Source: Serratia sp. H1w (GTDB lineage: Bacteria; Pseudomonadota; Gammaproteobacteria; Enterobacterales; Enterobacteriaceae). From it: a stretch of DNA of 64,000 nucleotides. The notes beneath the pieces were generated by a model, which did no database searches, was not told where the DNA came from, and worked only from the letters and a program-made list of their open reading frames with translations. Made by a program: the position numbers and the translations under genes. This document shows positions 7,409-16,303 of the stretch, in pieces (positions within the stretch are counted from its first letter, which is position 1; the number at the start of each line of letters is the position of its first letter). Where the stretch lies: contig NZ_AYMQ01000054.1 in NCBI RefSeq assembly GCF_000633355.1, forward strand, positions 62,001-126,000. The letters are read 5' to 3'.

Positions 7409-9056
7409 CCAGTATGCGCTAGACGTCAAAAGCGGCAAAATCCCGGCCTGTGAGCGACTGAAACAGGCTGTTGATCGGTACTTTAGCGACCTGAATAACC
7501 CCCTTTACGTGTTCGATACGGCCATAGTAGAGCGTTTTGTCGCTTTTTCTCGCCTCTGTCCCCACGTCAAAGGGCCGTTACGTGGTCAACCGATCGCGCT
7601 AGAGCCGTGGCAGCAGTTCGCCTTTGCCAACCTGTTGGGGTTCAAAGTGGTGTCTACTGGTCGCCGCAAATACCGCAGTGCCTACATTCAGGTACCGCGC
7701 AAGAATGCCAAATCCACGGTAGCGGCCATGCTGGCTAACTGGTTCCTGGTGATGGAGCACGGCCAGCAGGACATTTACACCGCTGCCGTAAGCCGGGATC
7801 AGGCCCGTATCGTGTTCGATGATGCCCGGCAGATGTGCCTGCTGTCCAAACCGCTACGCAAGCGGGTAGCAATCCAACAGCACAAGCTGATCTACGCCAA
7901 ATCCAACAGCCTGTTAAAGCCGCTGGCGGCCAGAGCTTCAACCATTGAAGGGACTAACCCTAGCCTGGCGGTGGTCGATGAGTATCACCTGCACCCGGAT
8001 AACGGCGTTTACTCCGCCCTTGAACTGGGCATGGGCGCACGTCCCGAAGGCATTTTGTTTGCCATCACCACCGCTGGCAGCAACATCGTATCGGCCTGCA
8101 AGCAGCACTATGATTACTGTTGCCAGATATTGGCCGGGGAAGAAGAGAATGAATCGCTGTTTGCGCTGATCTACGAGCTGGACGACGAGAGCGAAGTAGA
8201 CGACCCGGCGCAGTGGGTAAAGGCTAATCCTAACCTGTCGGTGTCCGTCGATGTGGCCGCGCTGGCCGATACCATCCAAAAGGCCCGAGGCATTCCCTCG
8301 CAGTGGGTGGAAATGCTGACCAAGCGCTTTAACATCTGGTGCCAGGGGGAAACCCCGTGGATGGGTGAGGGAGCCTGGAAAGCCTGCGCCGCTGAATATA
8401 CCGAAGCCGACCTGGAAGGATTGCAGTGTTACGCCGGTCTGGATCTGTCCTCCACCAGTGACATTACTAGCGTTTGCTATACGTTCCCGCTGGAGCGGTC
8501 TGTGCGCCTGCTGACGCGCCATTATATCCCCGACGCCCAACTACAAAACCCTGCCAATAAAAACCGTACCTTATACCGCCAGTGGGTGAAGCAGGGTTGG
8601 TTGCGCACCACGCCGGGTGACTGTATCGACTATGACCGCATCCGTGATGATGTGCTGGCCGACGCCGAGCGGTTCAGTATCGAGCTGGTGGGTTTCGACA
8701 CCTGGAACGCCACGCAAATCCGCACCCAGTTACAGGGGGCCGGCCTCGATGTGGAGCCTTTCCCTCAAACCTATATGAAGTTCAGCCCGGTAGCGAAATC
8801 GGCAGAGGTATTCGTTAACCGCAAGGTGATCGAGCACAACGGCGATCCGGTGCTGGCCTGGGCGATGGCTAACGTGGTGATGGAAACCGACGCCAACGCC
8901 AATATCAAGCCGAACAAGAAGAAGGCCGCCAACAAGATAGACCCGGCGATCGCCTTCCTGATGAGCTTTGGCACTTACCAGCTACAGCATGAAGAGTTCG
9001 CCTTCGACGTGAGCGAAGAGCAGCAAAAGCGCCTTGCGGCGTTCACCGGTATTTAA
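7386..9056 (+). CDS. terminase large subunit (packaging ATPase/nuclease)
   Basis: The motor that pumps DNA into heads. From the ATG at 7386 it has 556 residues. The P-loop variant VPRKNAKST lies at about residues 103-111, Walker B VVDE at 196-199, and the RNase H-like nuclease domain begins at YAGLDLSSTSD near residue 351, with the first catalytic Asp at about 353. This is the HK97-type TerL. An in-frame ATG at 7341 is possible, but it lies deep in the terS coding region. The gene is complete, so packaging appears functional. Confidence 0.9.
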   Translation: MTRLTAYNQYALDVKSGKIPACERLKQAVDRYFSDLNNPLYVFDTAIVERFVAFSRLCPHVKGPLRGQPIALEPWQQFAFANLLGFKVVSTGRRKYRSAYIQVPRKNAKSTVAAMLANWFLVMEHGQQDIYTAAVSRDQARIVFDDARQMCLLSKPLRKRVAIQQHKLIYAKSNSLLKPLAARASTIEGTNPSLAVVDEYHLHPDNGVYSALELGMGARPEGILFAITTAGSNIVSACKQHYDYCCQILAGEEENESLFALIYELDDESEVDDPAQWVKANPNLSVSVDVAALADTIQKARGIPSQWVEMLTKRFNIWCQGETPWMGEGAWKACAAEYTEADLEGLQCYAGLDLSSTSDITSVCYTFPLERSVRLLTRHYIPDAQLQNPANKNRTLYRQWVKQGWLRTTPGDCIDYDRIRDDVLADAERFSIELVGFDTWNATQIRTQLQGAGLDVEPFPQTYMKFSPVAKSAEVFVNRKVIEHNGDPVLAWAMANVVMETDANANIKPNKKKAANKIDPAIAFLMSFGTYQLQHEEFAFDVSEEQQKRLAAFTGI

Positions 9057-9069
9057 CAGGAGTAACACG

Positions 9070-9669
9070 ATGGCTTTTATCGATGTACCTATGCGTAAAA
9101 TGATTTTTCATGGCCCCTTGATTGAGCGGTTTGGGCGTGATTTTAAATACAAGGCCCACAATGTCCCCAAAATGATGTCAGCGGCTAAAAGCCTGCTTGA
9201 TGGGTTTGAGCGGTACATGGCCGAAGCGCACAAGCGCGGCTTAACCTTTGCGGTGTTCGTTGGTAACGAGCGAAAGCGCAACATTGCCGAAGCCGAGCTG
9301 GAAATGACGAAAGGCAGTGAGGATATTCACCTAGTGCCGGTGATTATCGGCAGCAAACGCGCCGGGCTGTTCCAGACCATCCTTGGCGTGGCACTGATTG
9401 CAATTTCATTCACACCGTTAGGCGCACCTATCGCCTCTTACCTTATGGCTGCCGGTGCCTCAATGGCCCTGGGTGGGATCGCTCAAATGCTTTCACCCCA
9501 GGCGGGCGGGCTGCGAACGCGAGAGAGTCCAGATAACAAACCGAGCTATGCCTTTGGCGGGCCAGTAAACACTACCGCGCAGGGGAATCCTGTCGCCGTG
9601 GGGTATGGGTGCCGTGAGATAGGCGGTGCAGTAATTTCAGCCGGTATCTATACCGAAGATCAGCAATAA
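9070..9669 (+). CDS. lambda tail assembly protein I-like protein, copy 1
   Basis: The 199-residue product resembles lambda gpI: a ubiquitin-like N-terminal part starting near FHGPLIERFGRDFKY, then VPVIIGSKRAGLFQTILG, a glycine-rich hydrophobic hairpin, the signature GGIAQMLSP and a C-terminal NPVAVGYG segment. Lambda gpI acts with gpJ, gpK and gpL when the tail tip is started and is not found in the mature virion. Start chosen at the ATG at 9070 with AGGAG seven bases upstream. It is odd in an element with no other tail gene, and a diverged second copy follows 11 bp later. Confidence 0.8.
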   Translation: MAFIDVPMRKMIFHGPLIERFGRDFKYKAHNVPKMMSAAKSLLDGFERYMAEAHKRGLTFAVFVGNERKRNIAEAELEMTKGSEDIHLVPVIIGSKRAGLFQTILGVALIAISFTPLGAPIASYLMAAGASMALGGIAQMLSPQAGGLRTRESPDNKPSYAFGGPVNTTAQGNPVAVGYGCREIGGAVISAGIYTEDQQ

Positions 9670-9680
9670 CAGGTGACACC

Positions 9681-10304
9681 ATGAAAAACAATGAAAACCA
9701 AACAAGAACTGTCCGTGTGTATGGCCCGTTGCGCCAGTTCGTGAAAGACAACAGGAAGGGCGTCATGGAAATGTGCGTCCAGACTCCAGGGGAAGCCATC
9801 AAGGCGCTGTGTACGGTCTTGCCGGGGTTTGAGAAGTTCATGCTGACCAGTAAAGCCAAAGGGCTGACCTTTGCCATTTTCAGCGGTAAACAGAACATCG
9901 GGCGGGAAGAACTGGAATATAACGGCTCAAGCGAAATACGGATCGTGCCGGTCATCATCGGCAGTAAAAAGGCGGGGATGTTTCAGACCATCCTTGGTGC
10001 GGTATTGGTTGTCGTTGGTGCTATTGGCATGTCCCCCTGGGGTCAGGCTTTTGGTGGCGGTGCGTGGGGGTCTTATGCTCTACAGGCAGGCGCTGCAATG
10101 ATGATTGGTGGTGTCGCTCAAATGCTTTCCCCGATGCAGGGAGGGGCTGCGCGGCGCGAAAGCCCAGAGAATAAGCCATCCTACGCTTTCGGTGGGCCGG
10201 TCAACACCATCGCTCAGGGTAATCCTGTGCCGATTGCCTACGGCAAGCGCCGGATCGGTGGAGCCATCATATCAGCCGGGATTTATGCTGAAGATAAAAT
10301 GTAA
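9681..10304 (+). CDS. lambda tail assembly protein I-like protein, copy 2
   Basis: At 207 residues this is a tandem paralogue of the preceding gene. Both share VPVIIGSK(R/K)AG(L/M)FQTILG, GG(I/V)AQMLSP, RESP(D/E)NKPSYAFGGPVNT and a GGA(V/I)ISAGIY(T/A)ED ending, while their N-terminal halves differ much more. The family is the lambda gpI tail-tip assembly factor. Two copies in place of a tail operon suggest interaction with the helper phage's tail-tip complex, either to direct helper tails to the satellite head or to interfere with the helper's own assembly. The function is inferred, the homology is clear. Confidence 0.8.
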   Translation: MKNNENQTRTVRVYGPLRQFVKDNRKGVMEMCVQTPGEAIKALCTVLPGFEKFMLTSKAKGLTFAIFSGKQNIGREELEYNGSSEIRIVPVIIGSKKAGMFQTILGAVLVVVGAIGMSPWGQAFGGGAWGSYALQAGAAMMIGGVAQMLSPMQGGAARRESPENKPSYAFGGPVNTIAQGNPVPIAYGKRRIGGAIISAGIYAEDKM

Positions 10305-10399
10305 AGATGGAGTTGCCGCTAGGAGGCTATCGTTGCAATAGTGAAATTAGTATATTGTATGCGCAACAATGGTTTTTCTTAATGATCAAGGAAACTGAT

Positions 10400-10846
10400 A
10401 TGAGTAGAGACGATTTTTTTGGTGAGATCGATAAAAGTATCTCTAAAACAAAAGCAGCCGAGGAGGGCCGAGAAAAGCGGATTGCTCAGATTCGTGAAGA
10501 TTTTAAAGAAATCATCCCTAGGCTTATTCCAACTGTTCAGGAGTATGAAAAAGAACTGATTGGAAGGGGCATAAAAGTGAATGTTGAATCATCGGACAGC
10601 CACATTACTTTTAAGCTAAGGTATAAAGATGGTGGGCATAACGACCTTTACTTTGGTGAAAGTAAGCATTTTGATGGTTCGTTTTGTTTTATCACCTACT
10701 TTACTGACGATAATGGCAAGCGTTATGAATCCACAAATGGCACTAGTTATTCTGAAAAAAACTGGAATGACCAAGAGTATGTCGAGAAACTAGAGAGTCA
10801 CATCAAAAGTTTCATTCTATATTCTGAAAGGCATGGTGGATTTTAG
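10400..10846 (+). CDS. hypothetical protein, 148 aa, AT-rich cargo gene
   Basis: Not recognised. The start at ATG 10400 is preceded by AAGGAAAC at good spacing; in-frame ATGs at 10307 and 10382 have no comparable site. The product starts MSRDDFFGEIDKSIS, with a charged helical first third and a beta-rich middle (HITFKLRYKDGGHNDLYF, then SFCFITYFTDDNG). No signal peptide or membrane segment. Its base composition is clearly more AT-rich than the head genes. The place between the last packaging-side gene and the attachment site is where satellites usually carry cargo such as phage-defence genes; that role here is a guess. Confidence 0.6.
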   Translation: MSRDDFFGEIDKSISKTKAAEEGREKRIAQIREDFKEIIPRLIPTVQEYEKELIGRGIKVNVESSDSHITFKLRYKDGGHNDLYFGESKHFDGSFCFITYFTDDNGKRYESTNGTSYSEKNWNDQEYVEKLESHIKSFILYSERHGGF

Positions 10847-10919
10847 ACTGCAAAAGCACCGATGAGATGGATGTTTTTCCGCCGTAGGTGGTTTCGATAC
10901 CTAACGTTCCCGCTCTGAG

Positions 10920-10980
10920 GTATCCCATAAGTATCCCAGAAAAACTAAAGGACTCACGTTTTTATCGTAAGTCCTTGTTT
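10920..10980. other. right attachment region: tandem GTATCCCA sites and a hairpin terminator
   Basis: GTATCCCA occurs twice 11 bp apart (10920-10927, 10931-10938), as expected for arm sites of a tyrosine recombinase. A hairpin (AAGGACTCACG 10948-10958 with CGTAAGTCCTT 10966-10976, one mismatch) with a T-rich tail ends transcription from the element. The tRNA 3' end follows at 10985, so the crossover core probably lies within the tRNA 3' half. Left counterpart is outside the window. Confidence 0.5.
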
Positions 10981-10984
10981 TATT

Positions 10985-11061
10985 TGGTGGCCCCTACTGG
11001 ACTTGAACCAGTGACCAAGCGATTATGAGTCGCCTGCTCTAACCAACTGAGCTAAGGGGCC
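10985..11061 (-). tRNA. ileX: tRNA-Ile2 (anticodon CAU, lysidine-modified)
   Basis: A 77-nt cloverleaf reads on the minus strand from GGCCCCTTAGCTCAG to an encoded CCA end. The anticodon loop is CTCATAA (anticodon CAU), the T arm is GGTTCAAGTCC, and the acceptor stem GGCCCCT/AGGGGCC is perfect. The sequence and the neighbouring mug-rpoD genes match E. coli ileX, whose CAU anticodon is converted to read AUA by TilS. Automated tools may label it tRNA-Met. The gene is intact and serves as the integration site of the satellite on its 3' side. Confidence 0.93.
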
Positions 11062-11209
11062 AAGAGGCGAGATTATACGGTAATCAGGGGACGCAGGTCT
11101 ACACTCATCAAACCATATGATGTTTTTATGTACAGCTCTAGCCTGTTGTAATTGCTGGCAGATTTTGCGATAACCGTTATTAATCCCTGTCAACGGACTC
11201 GCAATACTT

Positions 11210-11698
11210 ATGGAACTCTTGGCACCCAATCTACAGGTGGTGTTCTGCGGCATCAATCCTGGCCTTTCCTCTGCCCATCAGGGCTATCCCTTCGCCAATG
11301 GCAGCAACCGCTTCTGGAAGGTGATCCATCAGGCGGGTTTCACCAATCGTCAGTTGGCTCCGGAAGAGTGGTTACAGCTGCAAGATAATGGTTGTGGTAT
11401 CACCGCTCTGGTAGCGCGCCCAACGGTGGCGGCCAGCGAACTGACGCGCGATGAGCTGCGTGGTGGCGGTGAGGCGCTCAAAGAAAAAATTCTGCGTTAC
11501 CAACCGCGTGCTTTGGCGATCCTGGGGAAACAGGCGTTCAGCAATGCGTTTGGCGTGCGCAATGCGTCTTGGGGGCGTCAGGAGATGATGCTGGGCGAAA
11601 CCGAGGTGTGGGTATTACCTAATCCCAGTGGATTGAATCGTGCGACGTTGGAGCAGCTTACCGAGAGTTACCGTGAGCTATTTCTAGCACTGCAATAA
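11210..11698 (+). CDS. mug: G/U mismatch-specific uracil-DNA glycosylase Mug
   Basis: Mug removes uracil, ethenocytosine and related bases mispaired with guanine. The 162-residue product has the two family motifs, GINPGL (about residues 14-19) and NPSGLNR near residue 139, and is close to the E. coli length (168). It sits between ileX and rpoD, as in E. coli, and converges with rpoD. The start ATG at 11210 ([14 protein letters not shown]) puts the first motif at the usual distance. Confidence 0.93.
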   Translation: MELLAPNLQVVFCGINPGLSSAHQGYPFANGSNRFWKVIHQAGFTNRQLAPEEWLQLQDNGCGITALVARPTVAASELTRDELRGGGEALKEKILRYQPRALAILGKQAFSNAFGVRNASWGRQEMMLGETEVWVLPNPSGLNRATLEQLTESYRELFLALQ

Positions 11699-11841
11699 GG
11701 CATAAACAACCGGCGAGCCGGGGTTGCCGATTGATGACAAACTGGCAATGTCGCTAAATTCGTCGGGATTGAACCACTGATTATTCAGAAGGGCGCAGCA
11801 TGCAGCGCCTCTACGCGGTGAGGCCTGCAATAAGGCATAAA
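11690..11841. repeat. 17-bp direct repeat, each copy followed by a GC hairpin
   Basis: CTGCAATAAGGCATAAA occurs at 11690-11706 (including the mug stop codon) and again at 11825-11841. Each is followed by a related hairpin, CCGGCGAGCCGG and CCCCGGCAAGCCGGGG. The second is the rpoD terminator, so the first looks like a degraded duplicate. A REP-like palindrome lies between them. Confidence 0.7.
11791..11814 (-). repeat. REP-like palindrome
   Basis: GGGCGCAGCATGCAGCGCC followed by TCTAC is the reverse complement of the unit found at 23261, 34213, 43183 and 51679 (one variable base near the end). The unit can fold into a hairpin with six GC pairs. Confidence 0.75.
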
Positions 11842-11866
11842 AAAACCCCGGCAAGCCGGGGTTCTT
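11841..11866 (-). terminator. rpoD terminator
   Basis: On the minus strand AACCCCGGCTTGCCGGGGTT forms a strong hairpin followed by a run of T, directly after the rpoD stop. The flanking A tract lets it work for mug as well. Confidence 0.85.
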
Positions 11867-11882
11867 AGGAGGTTGTTAAACC

Positions 11883-13721
11883 TTAGTCATCCAGGAAGCT
11901 ACGCAGCACTTCTGAACGGCTTGGGTGGCGCAGTTTACGCAACGCTTTGGCTTCGATCTGACGAATACGCTCACGGGTAACGTCGAACTGTTTGCCCACT
12001 TCTTCCAACGTGTGGTCAGTGTTCATATCGATACCGAAACGCATACGCAGCACTTTCGCTTCACGTGCGGTCAGGCCAGCCAGGACGTCGTGCGTGGCAG
12101 AACGCAGGCTTTCAGAGGTGGCAGAATCCAGTGGCAGCTCGAGGGTGGTATCCTCGATGAAATCGCCCAGATGTGAATCTTCATCATCACCAATCGGCGT
12201 TTCCATGGAGATCGGCTCTTTGGCGATCTTCAGTACCTTACGGATTTTGTCCTCTGGCATCAGCATACGCTCGGCCAGCTCTTCCGGCGTAGGTTCACGG
12301 CCCATCTCTTGCAGCATCTGGCGCGAAATACGGTTGAGTTTGTTGATGGTCTCAATCATATGCACCGGAATACGGATGGTACGTGCCTGGTCGGCGATGG
12401 AGCGGGTGATAGCCTGACGGATCCACCAGGTGGCGTAAGTCGAGAACTTGTAGCCACGACGGTATTCAAACTTGTCTACCGCTTTCATCAAGCCGATGTT
12501 GCCTTCCTGGATCAGATCCAGGAACTGCAGGCCACGGTTGGTGTATTTCTTGGCGATCGAGATAACCAGACGCAAGTTGGCTTCAACCATCTCTTTCTTC
12601 GCGCGGCGGGCTTTCGCTTCACCGATCGACATACGACGGTTGATGTCTTTTACCTGCTCAATGGTCAGGCCGGTTTCTTCTTCGATCTGACGCAGTTTTT
12701 GCAGGCTGCGCTGAACATCTTCGCTCACATCTTTCAGCTTTTCTGACCATGGTTTACCCATTGCCAGTGCCGCTGCGAACCAGGTATCGCTGGTTTCGTT
12801 GCCGGCGAACAGGGTGACGAAGTTTTTCTTCGGCATTTTGCACTGCTCAACGCACAGCTTCATGATGATACGTTCTTGCGTACGAACGCGATCCATCATG
12901 GTACGCATGCTGTTGACCAGGAAGTCGAACTGTTTTGGCACCAGGCGGAACTGCTTGAACACTTCAGACAGCTTCAGGATCTCTTCTGCTGCGCTGGCGT
13001 GGCTGCGGCCGTTCTTTTTGATGACCAGACGAGTTGCTTCGTACTGATCGCGCAGATCGGTAAACTTCTGGCGCGCCAGTTCCGGATCGATGCTGTTGTC
13101 GTCTTCAGCTTCGTCTTCTTCGTCTTCGTCTTTTTCGTCGTCGTCCTGCTCTTCGGTGGTTAATTCAGAACCGATGTGCGTGGCGGTAGGCGCGATGTCC
13201 TCTTCCGCGTTAGGATCGACGAAGCCGGTGATCAGATCGGACAGGCGTGCTTCGCCAGCCTCGACGCGATCGTACTGCTCCAGCAGATAGGTGATGGCCT
13301 CAGGGTACTCGGCAACCGAGCACTGCACCTGATTGATGCCGTCTTCGATACGCTTGGCGATGTCGATTTCGCCTTCGCGTGTCAGCAACTCAACGGTACC
13401 CATTTCGCGCATGTACATACGCACCGGGTCGGTAGTGCGCCCGATTTCAGATTCTACGCTGGACAGCACCTGAGCGGCAGCTTCTTCCGCATCTTCGTCT
13501 GTGCTGTTGTTGTTTTCAGCCAGCAGCAGGTCATCGGCGTCCGGTGCTTCTTCCATCACCTGGATGCCCATGTCGTTAATCATCTGGATGATGTCTTCGA
13601 TCTGGTCGGAGTCGACGATATCTTCCGGCAGATGGTCATTGACCTCAGCATAGGTCAGATAGCCTTGCTCCTTACCACGTTGGACAAGAAGTTTAAGCTG
13701 TGACTGCGGGTTTTGCTCCAT
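11883..13721 (-). CDS. rpoD: RNA polymerase sigma-70 (RpoD)
   Basis: The primary sigma factor that directs RNA polymerase to housekeeping promoters. The 612-residue protein starts [16 protein letters not shown] and carries region 1.1, the acidic non-conserved insert ([19 protein letters not shown]), the region 2 core [20 protein letters not shown] that melts the -10 element, and the region 4 helix-turn-helix near [20 protein letters not shown]. The frame extends 47 codons upstream of this ATG, but the chosen start gives the E. coli length (613). It is the last gene of the rpsU-dnaG-rpoD operon. Confidence 0.97.
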   Translation of the reverse strand: MEQNPQSQLKLLVQRGKEQGYLTYAEVNDHLPEDIVDSDQIEDIIQMINDMGIQVMEEAPDADDLLLAENNNSTDEDAEEAAAQVLSSVESEIGRTTDPVRMYMREMGTVELLTREGEIDIAKRIEDGINQVQCSVAEYPEAITYLLEQYDRVEAGEARLSDLITGFVDPNAEEDIAPTATHIGSELTTEEQDDDEKDEDEEDEAEDDNSIDPELARQKFTDLRDQYEATRLVIKKNGRSHASAAEEILKLSEVFKQFRLVPKQFDFLVNSMRTMMDRVRTQERIIMKLCVEQCKMPKKNFVTLFAGNETSDTWFAAALAMGKPWSEKLKDVSEDVQRSLQKLRQIEEETGLTIEQVKDINRRMSIGEAKARRAKKEMVEANLRLVISIAKKYTNRGLQFLDLIQEGNIGLMKAVDKFEYRRGYKFSTYATWWIRQAITRSIADQARTIRIPVHMIETINKLNRISRQMLQEMGREPTPEELAERMLMPEDKIRKVLKIAKEPISMETPIGDDEDSHLGDFIEDTTLELPLDSATSESLRSATHDVLAGLTAREAKVLRMRFGIDMNTDHTLEEVGKQFDVTRERIRQIEAKALRKLRHPSRSEVLRSFLDD

Positions 13722-13878
13722 AAGACGGTATCCACACTTCAGAGTATTTGGGTTGGTGTCGGTCGGCGAAACCGCCAACAATAGCATTTGGGGCGTTTTT
13801 GTTGTTGCCGCGGCCCACTGTGGCGGCATATTGCAGGGCTCAGCCCTCGCATTTATCGGCACTTAAGCCGTTTGGTAT

Positions 13879-15627
13879 TCAGTCTTTCTTCGCCAGTGCC
13901 AGTTGTAATGACCAAAGTTCTTTGCGTTCGTCTGCATTCAGGCCATGCGTTCTGTCACGGGCGATCAAATCTTCCTGACGTTTTTCCAGGACCGAGTCGT
14001 AGAGATTCGTCAGCGTATCTAAAAAGTGTTGCTCAACTTGTTCCTCAACGATCATATGGTTCCATGTTGCCAAGGTTTCAAGCTGTGGACTCAATTTGTT
14101 ATCCCGGTACAGTTCCAGCAACTGGCCGGTGGTCAGACCCGGTTGCGCCAAACAGGTTTGCACCAGCTCAACAAATAGCGGTAAGCCCGCCTGCTTAGTC
14201 TGCTCGAGTCCTTCCAGAGAAGGGATAAGTGTAGCCAAACGCGGATTTTGCACCAGTAATCCTATCAGTATACGCATGGTTGTGCGTTTTAGCTGGGGCG
14301 CCTGATAAGTATTCGCATTTTCCGCCTGTTTGGGCATCAGCTTGTCGAGCTGGCTATCGTCCAGCAGGCCCAGCTTGCTGCCAAGCTGTTGGCGCAGGTA
14401 CAGACGCAATGTCTCACCTGGCACCTGAGTGATCAGCGGTAGTGCCAACGTACTCAGTTTGGCACGGCCATCCGGGCTACTCAGATCGACCTGCGGCATC
14501 AACGTTTCGAACAGGAAAGTGGAAAGCGGCTGCGCCAGCTCCATTCGCTGTTCGAAGGCGCCTTTGCCTTCTTTACGGACTAGCGTGTCCGGATCTTCAC
14601 CATCGGGTAAAAACATAAACCGCAGCTGACGCCCGTCGTTCAGATAGGGCAGTGCGGTTTCCAACGCGCGCCAGGCGGCTTCACGGCCAGCTCTGTCGCC
14701 GTCGTAACAGCAGACAACGTTATCGGTGGCGCGGAACATCAGCTGAATATGTTCAGCCGTTGTCGAGGTTCCGAGTGAGGCAACGGCATAATCAATGCCA
14801 TATTGCGCTAACGCCACCACGTCCATATAGCCTTCAACCACCAACAAACGCTGCGGGTTGGCGTGGCTCTGCTGTGCTTCATACAGGCCGTATAACTGAC
14901 GGCCCTTGTGGAATACTTCGGTTTCCGGCGAGTTCAGGTACTTGGGCATACCGTCGCCCAGCACTCGTCCACCAAAGGCGATCACCCGCCCGCGTTTGTC
15001 GCGGATGGGGAACATCACACGTTCGCGGAAGCGATCGTAAGTGCGCCCTTGATCGTTAGTCACCAACATTCCGGCATCGTTCAATGCTGCCCGGCTGTCG
15101 GTATCACGCCCGAAACGCTTTAACGCATTATCCCAACCGGCAGGTGCAAAGCCGATGGCAAAATGGCGGATAACGTCGTCGCTCAATCCGCGCTGTTGCA
15201 GGTAGTTGCGCGCCTGCGTACCGTTGGATTGATGCAGTGACTGTTGATAGAACGCGCTGAGCTGTTCCATCAGTTGATATAGGCTTTGACGCTGATGGCG
15301 TTCGATTTGCGTCGGTCCGGTGCCTGCCTCGTAAGGCACTTCCAGCCCGTGCATGGTGGCCAGTTCCTCGATGGTTTCGACAAACTCGAGTCTGTCGTAA
15401 TTCATCAGGAAGTCGACGGCGTTACCGTGCGCTCCACAACCAAAACAGTGATAAAACTGTTTGTCGCCATTAACGGTGAATGAAGGCGTTTTTTCGTGGT
15501 GGAACGGACAGCACGCGTGATAGTTCTTGCCCTGCTTTTTAAGCTTTACCCGGGCGTCGATCAGATCGACGATGTCGGTGCGAGCCAGCAAGTCATTGAT
15601 AAATACACGCGGAATTCGTCCAGCCAT
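13879..15627 (-). CDS. dnaG: DNA primase DnaG
   Basis: Makes the RNA primers for replication. The 582-residue protein has the N-terminal zinc finger (Cys40, His43, Cys61, Cys64), the TOPRIM core with VVEGYMD (about 263-269) and DGDRAG (about 309-314), and the C-terminal DnaB-binding domain. Middle gene of the macromolecular synthesis operon, 137 bp after rpsU and 157 bp before rpoD, spacing that leaves room for the internal terminator and processing signals known in E. coli. Confidence 0.97.
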   Translation of the reverse strand: MAGRIPRVFINDLLARTDIVDLIDARVKLKKQGKNYHACCPFHHEKTPSFTVNGDKQFYHCFGCGAHGNAVDFLMNYDRLEFVETIEELATMHGLEVPYEAGTGPTQIERHQRQSLYQLMEQLSAFYQQSLHQSNGTQARNYLQQRGLSDDVIRHFAIGFAPAGWDNALKRFGRDTDSRAALNDAGMLVTNDQGRTYDRFRERVMFPIRDKRGRVIAFGGRVLGDGMPKYLNSPETEVFHKGRQLYGLYEAQQSHANPQRLLVVEGYMDVVALAQYGIDYAVASLGTSTTAEHIQLMFRATDNVVCCYDGDRAGREAAWRALETALPYLNDGRQLRFMFLPDGEDPDTLVRKEGKGAFEQRMELAQPLSTFLFETLMPQVDLSSPDGRAKLSTLALPLITQVPGETLRLYLRQQLGSKLGLLDDSQLDKLMPKQAENANTYQAPQLKRTTMRILIGLLVQNPRLATLIPSLEGLEQTKQAGLPLFVELVQTCLAQPGLTTGQLLELYRDNKLSPQLETLATWNHMIVEEQVEQHFLDTLTNLYDSVLEKRQEDLIARDRTHGLNADERKELWSLQLALAKKD

Positions 15628-15727
15628 AAGCCCCTGTTACGATTGCCTATAAACGAGAACAAGCCGCGCATTCCTTTCGGAAAGCACGGCCTTCGTATGC
15701 AACTACTCGGTCTGCGTGTTCTTGAAA

Positions 15728-15758
15728 AAGAAAAAAATCACGCGGTGGGGTTACCCCC
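15728..15758 (-). terminator. partial terminator between rpsU and dnaG
   Basis: On the minus strand GGGGGTAACCCC (15747-15758) forms a hairpin and a T7 run follows about ten bases later. E. coli has an attenuating terminator at this place that lets rpsU be made in large excess over dnaG. Confidence 0.5.
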
Positions 15759-15764
15759 GAAGGA

Positions 15765-15992
<228 letters not shown>

Positions 15993-16142
15993 TCAATAGA
16001 ATTCGGTTTGCTGCTGGCCAAGCGCCAGCCTTTTCAAAATGGTGCGGAATTTTACTTCAATGGATGCTGCTTTGTAAAGCACCATAGCAAATTGAAACAT
16101 GCCGCGTTCCGGCAAACTCGCGCAATTATGCATCAGCCGCCG

Positions 16143-16148
16143 ATTATA
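16143..16148 (-). promoter_or_regulatory. -10 element of a probable rpsU operon promoter
   Basis: The minus strand shows a perfect TATAAT about 165 bp upstream of the rpsU start. The -35 region at the expected spacing is poor (GAGCAA/AGCAAT), so activity is uncertain. Intergenic stretch 15981-16303 otherwise shows no gene. Confidence 0.45.
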
Positions 16149-16303
16149 GACTAATCAGAAAAAATTGCTCGTTTTTAATCACCCGGCGGGCAACCTTGTG
16201 AATCATCGACATAGCGCGCCAGGCGGTCTGGGTGCTGCGGGCAGGCGGTAAATGGCGTTGATTGTGATAAACTGGCGGCCGCACGTGAATGATGGGAAAT
16301 GTA

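Larger units (their letters stand above)
1..10984 (+). mobile_element. right part of a capsid-forming phage satellite (cf-PICI-like) integrated at tRNA-Ile(CAU)
   Basis: Seen: a P4-type primase/helicase, an iteron cluster, then a complete HK97-type head and packaging set running capsid, protease, portal, adaptor, connector, HNH, TerS, TerL, all on one strand, ending at the 3' end of a tRNA gene at 10985. No major tail, tape measure, baseplate, fibre, holin or endolysin gene lies between TerL and the tRNA. Known: ordinary HK97-like prophages run terminase first and capsid later, then tails; the reversed order with a primase upstream and no tails is the pattern described for capsid-forming phage-inducible chromosomal islands, which package their own DNA in their own heads and borrow helper tails. 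Inferred: the integrase, AlpA-type regulator and left attachment site lie left of base 1. A decayed prophage is the alternative, but every gene seen is intact. Confidence 0.8.

Noticed and set aside
9070-10304. The gpI-like genes as evidence of a full tail operon
   Set aside because: No tube, tape-measure, tip (gpJ), fibre or baseplate gene follows; the element ends within 700 bp.
10985-11061. Calling the CAU tRNA a methionine tRNA
   Set aside because: Sequence and context match ileX, whose CAU anticodon is lysidine-modified to decode AUA isoleucine codons.
12309-12746. Several plus-strand open frames across rpoD and dnaG
   Set aside because: They lie antisense to conserved essential genes, lack start signals and show no family resemblance.
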